64,000 nt of DNA from Euphorbia lathyris (GCF_963576675.1 NC_088912.1:100159895-100223894); one strand, 5' to 3'. Numbered from the stretch's first letter, positions 37,084-49,736 are shown. The notes: a model not told the origin generated them from the letters alone. Program-made: numbers and translations.

Positions 37084-38222
37084 GGTTCACAAAGGTCACA
37101 TTTGATTTCAATAAAGTCATTCCATCCAATTTGTGTATATAAACACACCGAAAAGTTGATGTCACCAAAAAGAAGTTGATTATATGGCAACTAAGAACTG
37201 TGTCGGAGAAGAATATAATTTGCAATATATTTTGAAAAATTTGACCTATTCCTGATTCTATTAGCAATGCAGAAACTTTGTGAAAATGTGTGTGGTTAAA
37301 CTATGTATAAGGGAAAAAGTAAACACTCGGCCTTTGGACTTGCAAAACGTGTCATTTTAGCTCTAGAACTTCAATTTCGACACGTTTAACACATACCTAA
37401 TTCTATTTGCAATGCAGACGCCTTGTTAAAAGGCATGTGGTTGAACTATGTTACTATGTATAAGGTAAAAGTTAAAACTAAGCCTCAAATTCGGCATATT
37501 TGACCTAGTATTGATTCTATCAGCAATGCAGACGCATTGATAAAATGCATGCGGTTAAACTATGTATAAGGGAAAAAGCCAAAACTCGGCCTTTTGAATA
37601 TGCACAATGTGTCATTTGAGCTCCAGAACACAATTTCAACACATTTGATCTATACGTGATTCTATTAGAAATGTCAAGGCGTTGTTAAAAAGCATGTGGT
37701 AAAACTATGTACAAGGGAAAAAGTTAAAACTTGGGTTTTGTATGCAAATTCCTTGTTTTAGCTCCTCAACTTCAATTTAGACACAATTCCATTATCAATG
37801 CACACACATTGTTAAAAGGTGTGTGGGTAAACTATGTATAAGCAAAAACGTTAAAATGAAACCTTTTTACTTGCACAACAATGCATCATTTTAGCTCCAC
37901 AACTTCAATTGCAACATATTTGGCCTATAACCGATTCTATTAGCAATGCAGGCGCATTGTTAAAAGGCGTGTGTGCTTGCCCAATGCGTCACTTTACCTC
38001 CAGAAATTCAATTTCGACAAATGCAGGACGCAAATAAATCAAAATGACAAACAATAAGTACACTGCCAAATTTTGACTTCTCCCTTTACTTAAGCAACAA
38101 ACTATAAGGACGCCAAATACTACAACAAAGCCGAATTCCAAAATTCCATAAAGCTTCAAGTATGATTAATTAACAAAAACAGAAAATAGAATATCATTCT
38201 TGGCAAGAAATTAAAAGCTTAC

Positions 38223-38333
38223 CACAAGATTTATGTGGTTCCTTCTTGCTACTATGAGTTGGTGTTGGTTCTGGTTCTAGTACCGGTGCTCGTGGGTCAG
38301 GGAAGAAACTATCTTGGTGGGGAGTAGTAGTAC
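38223..38333 (-). CDS. Cassette exon 5, 111 nt
   Basis: FPDPRAP-type cassette: GTTTPHQDSFFPDPRAPVLE then PEPTPTHSSKKEPHKSCG. The donor is gtaagc instead of gtaatc. Confidence 0.8.
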
Positions 38334-39526
38334 CTAAAAAGAAAAATGAAATTCAGTTGCATAATCAATCACAAACTAGGGTCCTCACGGTTGGCCAGCT
38401 GTTGATGATATGAATCAAGGCTAGTTTTTTCCGGAAAAATTCAAAAGCATTGGGATTGCGCAGAAACAAAAAGGGTAAATTGCAACATTGATCGCTAAAA
38501 TTTGGAGTTTGTTCACAAACGTCATATTTAATTTCGGTAAACATATTTAGCCAATTTGTGTATATAAACCCACCAGAAAGTTGATGTGGCACCAAAAAAA
38601 GTTGATTATATGGCAAGTAAGCCCCGTGTCGGAGAAGAATATAATTTGCAACATGTTTTGACACATTTGACCTATTCCTTATTTTATTACCAACGCAGAC
38701 ACATTGTGAAAATGTGTGTTGTTAAACTATGTATAAGGGAAAAAGTTAAAACTCGGCCTTTGCACTTGCACAAAGCATCATTTTAGCTCTAGAACTTCAA
38801 TTACGACACATTTGACATATACCTAATTCTATTTGCAATATAGACGCCTTGTTAAAAGGCATGTGGTTGAATTTGTACTTGCACAATGCTTACCTAGTAT
38901 TGATTCTATTAGCAATGCAGACGCATTGTTAAAAGGCATGCGGTTAGACTATGTATAACAGAAAAATGTCAAAACTTGGCCATTTTACTTGCATAATGCG
39001 TCATTGTAGCTCCAGAACTTCAATTTCGACACATTTGATCTATGCGCATGTGGTAAAACTTATGCATCTGTTAAAGCAATGCATACGGGTTGTTAAAAGG
39101 CATGTGGTAGAACTAGGTATAAGGGAAAAAAGTTAAAACTTGGATTTTGTATGCAAATTCGTTGTTTTAGCTCCTCAACTTCAATTTCGACACATTAGAC
39201 CTGTATGCGATTCCATTAGCAGTGCACATGCATTGTTAAAAGGCGTGTGGGTAAACTATGTATAAGCAAAAAAGATAAAACTCAACCTTTGCACTTGCAC
39301 AACTATGCATTATTTTCGCTCCAGAACTTCAATTGCGACACATTTGACCTATACCTGATTCTATTAGCAATGGAGGCCCATTGTTAAAAGACGTGTGCTT
39401 GCACAAAGCGTCATTTTACCTCCAGAAATTCAATATCGACAAATACAGGACCCAAATAAACCCAAATAAAAAATAATTAAGTACAAGAAATAGAAAATCA
39501 TTCTTGACAAGAAATTAGAAGATTAC

Positions 39527-39637
39527 CACAAGATTTATGCCCTTCCTTCCTGCTATTATGAGTTGGTGTTGGTTCTGGTTCTAGTGCTGGTGCTCGTGGG
39601 TCAGGGAAGGAAGAATCTCGGTGGAGAATAGTAGTAC
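39527..39637 (-). CDS. Cassette exon 6, 111 nt
   Basis: GTTILHRDSSFPDPRAPALE, PEPTPTHNSRKEGHKSCG. Open, AG/GT borders. Confidence 0.8.
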
Positions 39638-40489
39638 CTAAAAGAAAAATGAAATTCAGTTACATAATCAATCACAAACTAGGGTAAATTGCACTGTTGA
39701 TCACTAAAATTTGGAGCTTGTTCACAAAGCTCACATTTGATTTCGATAGTCATTCCTGCAAATTTGTGTATATAAACACAACAGAAAGTTGATGTGGCAC
39801 CGAAAAAATTTGCTTATATGGAAACTAAGCGTTGTGTCGGAGAAGAATATAATTTTCAACATATTTTAACACATTTGAACTATTCCTGATTCTAGTAGCA
39901 ATGCAGAAATGCGAGTGGTTAAGCTATGTATAAGGGCAAAAGTTAAAGATCGGCCTTTGTACTAACACAACGTGTTGTTTTAGCTCTAGAACTTTAGTTT
40001 CGACACATATACCTAATTCTATTAGCAATACAGACGCATTGTTAAAACGCAAGGGATTGAAGTACGTATAAGGTAAAATTTTAAAACTCAACCTTTGTAC
40101 TTGCACAATGCGTCATTTTAGCTTTAGCACTTCAATTTCGACAGATTTGATTCTATTAGCAACGGAGACGCATTGTTAAAAGGCATGCGGTTAAACTACG
40201 AATAAGGGAAGAAGTAAAAAACTGGCCTTTGTACTCTCACAATGCGTCATTTTAGCTCCAGAATTTCAATTTCGACACATTTGATCTATACGTGATTCTT
40301 TTAGAAATCGACACTTTGTTAAAAGGCATGTGGTTGAACTAAGTATAAGGGCAAAAGTAAATCTCTGTCTTTGTACTTGCACAATGTGTCATATTAGCTC
40401 GAGAACTTCAATTTCAACACATTTGACCTATACACGATCCCATTTGCAATGCAAACACGTTGTTAAAAGCCGTGTGATAAAGCTATATA

Positions 40490-40544
40490 CAACAACAACA
40501 ACAACAACAAAGCCTTAGTCCCGAAATGATTCGGGGTCGGCTAA
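40490..40544 (-). mobile_element. RTE LINE 3' end, very short (antisense)
   Basis: (ACA/CAA)n followed by agccttagtcccgaaatgattcggggtcggcta: the reverse complement of the RTE 3' UTR and (TTG)n tail seen at 31858 and 44274. Confidence 0.85.
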
Positions 40545-40891
40545 TACAAGGCATCATTTTAGCTCCACAACTTCAGTTTCGACACATTTGACCTATGCCC
40601 GATTCTATTAGCAATGCATACGCATTGTTAAGAGGCATGTGCTTGCACAATGCGGCACTTTACCTCCAGATATTCAATTTCGACAAATACAGGACCCAAT
40701 TAAGCCAACATGACAAACAATAAGTACAATGCCAAATTTTGACACTTTCCTGTAGTTAAGCATTAACATATAACCAAGCCGAATACTACAATAAAGTCGA
40801 ATTTCAAGATTCCATAAACCTTCTAAGTATGATTAATTAAGAGAAGGAAAAGAAATAAAAAATCATTCTTGACAAGAAATTAGAAGATTAC

Positions 40892-40996
40892 CAGAAGATT
40901 TATGACGTTCCTTCTTACTATTATGAGTTGGTTTTGGTGTTGGTTCAGGTGCTGGTTGGTCTAAGGACATAGTATCTTGGTGGAGAGTAGTAGTAC
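40892..40996 (-). CDS. Cassette exon 7, 105 nt
   Basis: GTTTLHQDTMSLDQPAPEPT, PKPTHNSKKERHKSSG. Open, AG/GT borders. A truncated duplicate of its acceptor side lies at 41121-41160 without a donor. Confidence 0.8.
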
Positions 40997-41865
40997 CTAA
41001 AAGAAAAATGAAATTCAGTTGCATAATCAATCATGTCAGATATTAATATGAAGAATAATTTGATGTGGCACCGAATTTTTTTGATTATATGGCAACTAAG
41101 CGCGGTGTCGGACAAGAAGAATAGAGTATTAGTACCTAAAAGAAAAATGAAATTTAATTGCATAATAAATCACAAACTAGGGCATTGGGATTGCACAAGA
41201 TAAATTGCATTGTTGATCACTAAAATTTTGAGTTTCTTCACAAAGGTCACATTTCCTTTCGATAAAGTCATTTCAGCCAATTTGTGTATACAAACACATC
41301 GGAAATTTGATGTGGCACCGAATTTTTTTGATTATATGGCAATTAAGTGCGGTGTTGGACAAGAATATAATTTTCAACATATTTCGACAGATTTGACCTA
41401 TTCCTGATTCTACTAGCAATGCAGACGCGTATAAGGGAAAAACTTAAAACTCAACCTTTGCACTTGCACATCGCGTCATTTTAGCTCTACAACTTTAATT
41501 TCGTCACATTTCACATATATCTAATTCTATTAGCAATACAATTGTCTTGTTAAAAGGCGTGCGGTTAAACTATGTATAAGTGTGAAAGTTAAAACTAAGC
41601 CTTTGTACTTGCAAAATGCATCATTTTAACTCCAGAACTTTAATTTCGACACAATTGATGTATCAGCGATTCTATTAGAAATTTCGACGCTTTGTTAAAA
41701 GGCATGTGGTTAAACTAAGTATAAGGGCAAAAGTAAAACTCTGCCTTTGTATTTGCACAATGCGTCATATTAGCTCGAGAACTTCAATTTCGAGACCTTG
41801 GAGCTATACTCATTATGTTAGCAATGCACACACGTTGTTAAAAGGCATGTGGTAGAACTATGTAT

Positions 41866-41960
41866 AACAACAACGACAACAACAACAAAGCGTTAGTCCT
41901 GAAACGATTCGGGGTCGGCTAACATGAACCATCATATGAAACCATGCAATCAAGTCGTGG
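41866..41960 (-). mobile_element. RTE LINE 3' end (antisense), ~95 bp
   Basis: (CAA)n then agcgttagtcctgaaacgattcggggtcggctaacatgaaccatcatatgaaaccatgcaatcaagtcgtg, matching the RTE 3' UTR in reverse. Confidence 0.85.
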
Positions 41961-41987
41961 TAAAACTATGTATAAAAAAAAAAAAAA

Positions 41988-42053
41988 GGGCGGCCCGGTC
42001 GCATTACGCGTCCCCGCTGAGCGAGGGTCCGGGGAGGGGTCCCACCACAAGGG
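41988..42053 (-). mobile_element. Au-like SINE tail fragment
   Basis: Poly-A on plus followed by gggcggcccggtcgcattacgcgtccccgctgagcgagggtccgggg; head missing. Confidence 0.75.
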
Positions 42054-42178
42054 TGGTAAAACTATGTATAAGGGAAAAATTTTAAACTTGGCTTTTGTAT
42101 GCAAAATGCATCGGATTAACTCCTCAACTTCAATTTCGACACATAGAATCTCATGTTGATAAGAAATTAGAAGATTAC

Positions 42179-42289
42179 CACAAGATTTATGCGGTTCCTT
42201 CTTGCTACTATGAGTTGGTGTTGGTTCTGGTTCTAGTGCTGGTGCTCGTGGGTCAGGGAAGGAAGTATCTCGGTGGAGAATAGTAGTAC
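42179..42289 (-). CDS. Cassette exon 8, 111 nt
   Basis: GTTILHRDTSFPDPRAPALE, PEPTPTHSSKKEPHKSCG. Open, AG/GT borders; very close to exons 6 and 10. Confidence 0.8.
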
Positions 42290-42599
42290 CTAAAAGAAAG
42301 ATGAAATTCAGTTGCATAATCAATCACAAACTAGGCATATATATACCTAATTCTATTAGCAATACAGACGCATTGTTAAAAGGAAGCGAATGAAGTATGT
42401 ATAAGGGTAAAATTTAAAACTCAACCTTTGTACTTGCACAATGCGTCATTTTAGCTTTAGCACTTCAATTTCGACATATTTGACCCAGATTTGATTCTAT
42501 TAGCAATGGAGACGCATTGTTAAAAGGCATGCGGTTAAACTATGTATAAGGGAAGAACTCAAAAATCGGCCCAAGCCCATTGGGAATTTGCAGATTAAT

Positions 42600-42812
42600 A
42601 TATAAGATCTATGATTGAACCTTCGACTATCGGCTTGAGCTTTTAGTTCAAATGGTTCCACGACATGGTATCAGAGCCTCTTGGACCAAACGGTCGAGGG
42701 TCCGAATCTTGGCAACCTCATTTATTTTGAATTTAAACCCATGGTGGGATAAACATGTGTTGTGCATGCATGGGGCATTTGCGCGTGGGGGTGTGTCAGA
42801 GATTAATATATA
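42600..42812 (+). mobile_element. TRIM/SMART-like element, plus orientation
   Basis: LTR end ...cttttagttcaaatggttccacgaca, then the primer site tggtatcagagcc, an internal region ending gcgcgtgggggtg (purine tract), and the start of the 3' LTR tgtcagagattaatata. 3' LTR truncated. Confidence 0.75.
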
Positions 42813-43407
42813 CATGATTCTTTTAGAAATTACGCTTTCTTAAAAGGCATGTGGTTGAACTATGTATAAGGGCAAAGATAAATCTCTATCTTTGTACTTG
42901 CACAATGCGTCATATTAGCTCGAGAACTTCAATCTCGACACATTTGACCTGTACGCTATCCCATTTGCAATGCAAACGCGTTGCTAAAAGCCGTGTGGTA
43001 AAACTATGTTTAAGGGATAAAAGTTAAAACTAGAGCTATGTACTTGCAATATAATGCATCGTTTTAGCTCCACTACTTCAGTTTCGACACATTTGACCAA
43101 TACCTGATTCTATTAGCAATGCATACGCATTGTTAAGAGGCATGTGCTTGCACAATGCGGCACTTTACCTCCAGAAATTCAATTTCGGCAAAGAATTTCG
43201 ACAAATGCAGGACCCAAATAAACCAAAATGACAAACAATAAGTACAATGCCAAATTTTGACTTTTTCCTTTAGTAAAGCATTAAAATATAACCAAGCCAA
43301 AGACTAATAAAGCCGAACTCAAGATTCCATAAAGCTTCAAGTGTGATTAATTAAGAGAGAGAAAAGAACTAAAAAAAATCATTCTTGACAAGAAAGTAGA
43401 ATATTAC

Positions 43408-43512
43408 CAGAAGATTTATGACGTTCCTTCTTGCTATTATGAGATGGTTTTGGTGTTGGTTCAGGTGCTTGCTGGTCTAAGATCATAGTATCTTGGTGTA
43501 GAGTAGTAGTAC
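43408..43512 (-). CDS. Cassette exon 9, 105 nt
   Basis: GTTTLHQDTMILDQQAPEPT, PKPSHNSKKERHKSSG. Open, AG/GT borders; sister of exon 7. Confidence 0.8.
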
Positions 43513-43730
43513 CTAAAAGAAAAATGAATTTTAATTGCATAATCAATCACAAACTAGGGCATTGGGATTGCACAGAAACAGACAGGGTAAATTGCAATGG
43601 TGAATCGATGATCACTCAAATTTTGAGTTTCTTCACAAAGGTCAAATTTGATTTCGATAAAGTCATTTCAGTCAATTTGTGTATACAAACACATAAGAAA
43701 TTTGATGTGGCACCGAATTTTTTTTTTATT

Positions 43731-44274
43731 TGACCCCGGCATTCCTAATAGATTGAAGGAAAAATTCTACCGCACGGCAATTAGACCTGCATTGTTATAT
43801 GGTACGGAGTGTTGGGTAGTGAAACACTGTCACATTCATAAGATGTCGGTGGCGGAGATGCGTATGTTGAGATGGATGTGTGGTCATACGAGAAATGATC
43901 GGGTGAGTAATAAAAAAATTAGGACAAAAGTAGGGGTTACATCTATTGAGAATAAAATGACGGAAAACTGACTAAGGTGGTTTGGCCATATAAGACGAAG
44001 AACGCTTGATGCGCCGGTTAGGAAGACTGAAGAGTGGCAAAAGGATGTAATAGTGAGGGGGTAGGGGAAGACTTAAGCAAACTTGGAAGAGGGTGATCGA
44101 GAGAGTGATATGAGTTTATTGGGGATTGAGGAAAATATGGTAGTGGATAGGACGGAGTGCAGTGAGAGAATTTATGTCGCTGACACGACTTGATTTCACG
44201 GTTTTATATGATGGTTCATGTTAGCCGACCCTAAATCATTTCGGGACTAAGGCTTTGTTGTTGTTGTTGTTGTT
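43731..44274 (+). mobile_element. RTE-type LINE 3' end, copy 2
   Basis: Reads [53 protein letters not shown], then stop, then LRWFGHIRRRTLDAPVRK, ending in the ctaaggctttg(ttg)n tail. Near-identical to copy 1 at 31310. 5'-truncated. Confidence 0.88.
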
Positions 44275-44716
44275 TGTATTTGGCAACTAAGTGCGGTGTT
44301 GGACAAGAATATAATTTTCAACATATTTCGACACATTTGACCTATATGCAATTCCATTAGCAATGCACACGCATTGTTGAAAGGCGTGTGGGTAAACTAT
44401 GTATATGAAAAAAAGTTAAAACTCAAACCTTTGAACTTGTAAAACAGTGCATCATTTTGGCTCCGCAACTTCAATTGCGACACATTTGACCTATACCTGA
44501 CTCTATTAGTAATGCAGGTGCATTGCTAAAAGGCGCATTGGTGGCACAATCAGATATTCAATTTCGACTTTTTCCTTTAGTTAAGCAACAAACCATAAGG
44601 AAGCCAAATACTACAATAAAGCAGAATTTAAAAATTCCATAATAAAGCTTCTGGTTCCTTCTTGGCAAAAGAAATCGAAATAGAATCTCATTCTTGACAA
44701 GAAATTAGAAGATTAC

Positions 44717-44827
44717 CACAAGATTTATGCTGTTCCTTCTTGCTACTATGAGTTGGTGTTGGTTCTTGTTCTAGTGCCGGTGCTCGTGGGTCAGGGAAGG
44801 AAGTATCTCGGTGGAGAATAGTGGTAC
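44717..44827 (-). CDS. Cassette exon 10, 111 nt
   Basis: GTTILHRDTSFPDPRAPALE, QEPTPTHSSKKEQHKSCG. Open, AG/GT borders. Confidence 0.8.
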
Positions 44828-45150
44828 CTAAAAGAGAAATGAAATTCAGTTGCATAATCAATCACAAACTACGGCATTGGGATAGCACAGAAACAACAGG
44901 GTAAATTGCAGTGTTGATCACTAAAATTTGGAGTTTTTTCACAAAGGACACATTTTATTTCGACGAAGTCATTCCAGCCAATTTGTGTATACAAACACAA
45001 CAGAAAGTTGATGTGGCACCAAAAAAAAATTTGATTATGGAAACTAAGCACCTAAAGCGGAATTCAAGATCCCATAAAGCTTCAAGTATGATTAATTAAG
45101 AGAAAGAAAAGAAATAAAACATCATTCTTGACAAGAAATTAGAAGATTAC

Positions 45151-45273
45151 CAGATGATTTATGACGTTCCTTCTTGCTACTATGAGTTGGTTTTTGTGTT
45201 GGTTCTGGTGCTGGTGTTGGTTCTGCTGCTGGTGGGTCTAACAACAAAGTATCTTGGTGTTGAGTAGTAGTAC
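45151..45273 (-). CDS. Cassette exon 11, 123 nt
   Basis: GTTTQHQDTLLLDPPAAEPT, PAPEPTQKPTHSSKKERHK, SSG. Open. It is only ~320 bp from exon 10, the shortest intron of the array. Confidence 0.8.
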
Positions 45274-45540
45274 CTAAACGAAAATTAATTGCATAATCAA
45301 TCACAAACTAGGGCATTGGGATTGCACTGTTGATCACTAAAATTTTGAGTTTGTTCACGAAAGTCACATTTGATTTCGATAAAGTGATTTCAGCCAATTT
45401 GCGTATACAAACACACGTAAATTTGACGTGGCACCAAATTTTTTTTTTATTATATGGCCACTAAGCGCGGTGTTGGACAAGAATACAATTTTCAACATAT
45501 TTTGACACATTTGACCTATTCCCGATTCTATTAGCAAGAC

Positions 45541-45785
45541 TGTCATGGAACCAATTAAACTAAAAGCTTAAGTTGAAGCTGATAGTTAAGGCCCAATCAT
45601 ATATCTTATATTAATCCATGACACCCCTACATGCAAATGCCCATTGGGCTTGCAGCGTGCACAGCACAGGTCCATCCCACCATGTGTTTTTTAATTTCAC
45701 AAATTAATGAGGTTGTCAGGACTCGAACTAAAAGCTCAAGCTGATAGTTAAGGCCCAATCATATATCCTATACTCAGACACAGAC
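45541..45785 (-). mobile_element. TRIM/SMART-like element, rearranged
   Basis: tgtcatggaaccaattaaactaaaagctt...atccatgaca LTR, internal cccctacatgcaaatgcccattgggcttgcagcg..., and part of a second LTR; primer-site segment deleted (joins gactcgaa to ctaaaagctc). Confidence 0.7.
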
Positions 45786-45893
45786 ACGTTGTTGAACTAT
45801 GTATAAAGGAAAAAGTTAAACGCAGTCTTTGCACTTGCACAATGCGTCATTTTAGCTCTAGAACTTTAATTTCGACACATTTGACATATACCT

Positions 45894-46774
45894 GGGTCCG
45901 CTTGGATGGAGCTTTGAAGAGAGGGGAGGGGAGTTAAAGTGAGGTGAGGTTATTAAAATAACCTTGCTTGGATGGGTGGGATAGAATAGAATTATGAGCT
46001 TAAATAATTAACTCTGCTTGTTTTGAAGGTTTTGTAAAGGAAGGTTAAATGTATAAATTGGTCACGGGTTCGAGTCTTAGGAGCAGCCTCTTGCCAAAAA
46101 ATTGGCAGGGGAAGGTTTGCCCCCAATACACCCTTGTGATGGGACCCCTCCCAGAACCCTTGCTTAGCAGGACGTGTAGTGCACTAGGCCGCCCGTTTTA
46201 CCCAAATGCCCTTAATTTAAACCTAAGAATAGTTTTTTTTATGCCTTTACATATTTATCCGTTTACATATTTTTTATGTCATACAATGTTGCCTTGTGCT
46301 TTGAATGGTTTTATAAATTTCAATACATGCATTCTGTTTTGGTGAATTTTTTTTTTTTTTTTTTGACACAGACGAATTTCTATTTAATTTGCATGCTGTA
46401 CATATACAAAATAGTAAGAATTCAGATTACCTTTAGCTGGAGAAACTTCGCAGGCTGAAGGACTGAAGTCGAAGAAAGGAAGAAGATGAGCAGCAGCCCT
46501 ATATGAGATGTTTTCTGCTAATAACGTTTTAATATTTATTAAGGATGAGGATGATTCAGAAAATAAATAAAATAGTCAAGGATAATTTGGTCATCTCGTT
46601 TTGGCTAACCTTGGGATCCCACCGATTTGGAGGGACAGAAATTGGGGGTTTTATAAGCTTTTTTAAGCTTCATTTAAACTCAATTTAACCTTCAAAAAAA
46701 CCCACCGCCTAAGCAAGGTTAGCTAAATAACCTTCCTTTAATTAACGTCCTCTAATCCCAAAACAAGCATACCC
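45894..46774. mobile_element. DNA-transposon-like element (~0.88 kb) with nested SINE
   Basis: Imperfect inverted ends gggtccgcttggatggagc / ...caagcataccc and inner aaccttgcttgg / caaggttagct blocks. It is inserted in the satellite motif atacctaattctatt, whose halves lie on either side. The target duplication is too short to settle (cct or less). The segment 46420-46500 (caggctgaaggactgaagtcgaag...) may be a captured host fragment. No transposase. Confidence 0.6.
46058..46197 (+). mobile_element. Au-like SINE, 5'-truncated
   Basis: ggtcacgggttcgagtcttaggagcagcctcttgcc...gtgcactaggccgccc; nested inside the 45894-46774 element. Confidence 0.8.
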
Positions 46775-47124
46775 TAATTCTATTACTTTGCTTTTGTATG
46801 CAAAATGCGTCGTTTTAGCTCCACAACTTCAATTTTGACACATTTGTGCTATACAGGCGCATTTTTAAAAGGGATGTGCTGCCACAATGCGTCACTTTAC
46901 CTCCAGAAATTCAATTTCAGAGAAATGCAGGACCCAAATAAACCAAAATGACAAACAATAAGTACAATTCCAAATTTTGACTTTTTTCTTTAGTTAAGCA
47001 ACAAACTATAAGGAATCCAAATACTACAACAGCTGTTTCAAGATTCCATAAAGCTTCGAGTATGATTAACTAAGAGAAAAAAAAGAAATAGAAATACATT
47101 CTTGATAAGAAATTAGAAGATTAC

Positions 47125-47235
47125 CAGACGATTTATGTCGTTCCTTCTTGGTACTATGAGTTGGTTTTTGTGTTGGTGTTGGTGTTGCTTGCGGTGGGTC
47201 CGAGAAACAAGTATCTTGGTCGGGAGTAGTAGTAC
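47125..47235 (-). CDS. Cassette exon 12, 111 nt
   Basis: GTTTPDQDTCFSDPPQATPT, PTQKPTHSTKKERHKSSG. The acceptor is tttcag rather than ttttag. Confidence 0.8.
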
Positions 47236-47979
47236 CTGAAAGAAAAATGAAATTCAATTGCATAATCAATTCAATTGCGTGCAGTTAAACTATGTATAAG
47301 GGTAATCAGACACATTCTTAAAAGGCATGCGGTTAAACTATGTATAAGGGAAAAAGTAAAATCGGCCTTTGTACTTGCAAAATGCGTCATTTGATCTATC
47401 AGCTATTCTATTAGAAATGTTGACGTTTGTTAGAAGGCATGTGGTTAAACTAAGTATAAAGGAAAAAATAAAACTTTGTCTTTGTACTTCCACAATGTGT
47501 CATATTAGTTCGAGAACTTCAATTTCGACACCTTTGAGCTATACTCATTCTATTAGCAATGCAAACGCATTATTAAAAGGCATGTGGTGAAACTACGTAT
47601 AAGGGAAAAAGTTAAAACTTGGCTTTTGTATGCAAAATGCGTGTTTTAGTTCCTCAACTTCAATTTCGATACTTTTGATCTATACGCGATTCCATTAGCA
47701 ACGCACATGCCTTGTTAAAAGGCATGTCGCTAAACTATGTAAAAGAAAAAAAAGTTAAAACTCAACAATGCATCATTTTGGCTACACAACTTCAATTTCG
47801 ACACATTTGACCTATACATGATTCTATTAGCGATGCAGGCGCATTGTTAAAAGGCGTGTGCCTGCACAATGCGTCACTTTACCTCCAGAAATTCAATTTC
47901 GACATATACAGGACCCAAATAAACCAAAATGGCAAATAATAAGTACAATGCCAAATTTTGACTTTTTCCTTTTGTTAAG

Positions 47980-48258
47980 TGTCATGGAACCGATTTAGCT
48001 AAAAGCTCAAGCTGATAGTTAAAGGTCCACTTCATATTAATAGCTGACACACCCCCACACGCGAAAGCACACTTGGGCTTGAAGCGTGACAACACAGGCC
48101 CATATTACCATGTCCTGCAAATAACTCAACAAATGGGGCTGCCAGGAATCGAACCCAGGACCACTTGGTCAGCCTGGCTCTGATACCATGTCATGGAACC
48201 GTTTTAGCTAAAAGCTCAAGCTAATAGTTAAAGGTCCACTTCATATTAATAGCTGACA
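47980..48258 (-). mobile_element. Complete 279-bp TRIM/SMART-like mini-LTR retrotransposon
   Basis: Two LTRs of exactly 70 bp (47980-48049 and 48189-48258), each TG...CA with tgtca/tgaca ends. The target duplication is ttaag on both sides (47975-47979 and 48259-48263). On the minus strand the primer site TGGTATCAGAGCC (initiator tRNA-Met) starts directly after the 5' LTR, and a purine-rich gtgtgggggtg precedes the 3' LTR. The 139-bp interior has no coding capacity. Removing it restores the satellite-associated motif gttaagcaacaaac. Size matches the SMART class of tiny LTR elements known in plants; it must depend on another element's proteins. Confidence 0.92.
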
Positions 48259-48392
48259 TTAAGCAACAAACTATAAAGAAGCCAAATACTAAAATAAAGC
48301 GAATTTCAAAATTCCATAAAGCTTCAAGTATGATTAATTAAGGGAAAGAAAAGAAATAGAAAATCATTCTTGACGAGATTTTAGAAGATTAC

Positions 48393-48509
48393 CACAAGAT
48401 TTATGTCGTTCCTTCTTGCTATGATGAGTTGGTTTTGATGTTGGTGTTGGTTCTGATGCTGGTGCTGGTGCTGGTGGGTCTAAAGTATCTTGGTGGACAG
48501 TAGTACTAC
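48393..48509 (-). CDS. Cassette exon 13, 117 nt
   Basis: GSTTVHQDTLDPPAPAPASE, PTPTSKPTHHSKKERHKSCG. Open, AG/GT borders. Confidence 0.8.
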
Positions 48510-49736
48510 CTAAAAGAAAAATGAAATTCAATCACAAACTATAGGGTATACTGCACCAATGATCACGAAAATTTCGAGTCACTGAAATTTGGAGTTTGTT
48601 CACCAAGGTCCTATTTGATTTCGATAAATTCATTCCAGCCAATTTGTGTATATAACACACCAGAAAGTTGATGTGGCACCGAAAAAAGTTGATTACATGG
48701 CAACTATGCACTATATCGGAAAAGAATAAAATTTACAACATATTTTGACATATTGGACCTATTCCTGATTCTATTACGGTACCAATGCAAAAATGTTTCG
48801 TTGAGCTATGTATAATGGCAAAAGTTAAAACTCGGCCTTTGTACTCGCACAACACGTCATTTTAGCTTCAATACTTCAATTTCGACATATTTGACCCAGA
48901 TCTGATTATATTAGCAATTTAGCAATGCAGACGGTTAAAAGGCATGCGGTTAGACTATGTATAAGGGAAAAAGTTAAAACTCGGCCTTTGCACTTGCACA
49001 ATGCAACATTTTAGCTCTAGAACTTCAATTTTGACACATTTGACCTACATATGATTCCATTAGCAATGTCGACGCGTCATTAAAAGGCATGTGGTTAAAC
49101 TACGTGTGAGGGAAAAAGTAAAACACCGCCTTCATACTTGCACAATGCATCATATTAGCATGAGAACTTCAATTTCGACACATTTGACCTATAGTGATTC
49201 TATTACCAATATAGACGTGTTGTTGAAAGGCATGTGGTAGAACTATGTATAAGGGAAAAAGTTAAAACTTGGCCTTTGTATGCAAAATGCGTTGTTTTAG
49301 CTCCTCAACTTAAATTTCGACATATTTGACGTATACCCGATTCCAATAGCAATGCACAGGCGTTGTAAAAAGGTGTGTGGTAAAACTATGTATAAGCATA
49401 AAAATTAAGACTCGGCCTTTCTACTTGCACAACAATGCATCATTTTAGCTCCACAACTTCAATTTCGACACATTTGACCTATACCTGATTCTATTAGCAA
49501 TACTGGCGCATTGCTAAAAGGTGTGTGCTTGCACAATGCGTCACTTTAGTTCCATAACTTCAATTTCGACACATTTAACATATACTTTATTCAATTAGCA
49601 ACGGATACGCGTTGTTAGAGGGCAATGTGGTTAAACTATGTGTTGTATGTACTTCAATTGTGTAATTTTGCATTTATTTCAGTATCGTCAATCAAGGGCA
49701 ACTGTGCGAAAACTAACACAAAGCGCATTTATTATT

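Noticed and set aside
41121..41160. Possible extra cassette exon
   Set aside because: Only the acceptor side and about 20 bases of exon are present; no donor and no coding body. It is a truncated duplicate.
42652..42843. Open frame on plus strand
   Set aside because: Lies across a TRIM element and satellite; no coding signal.
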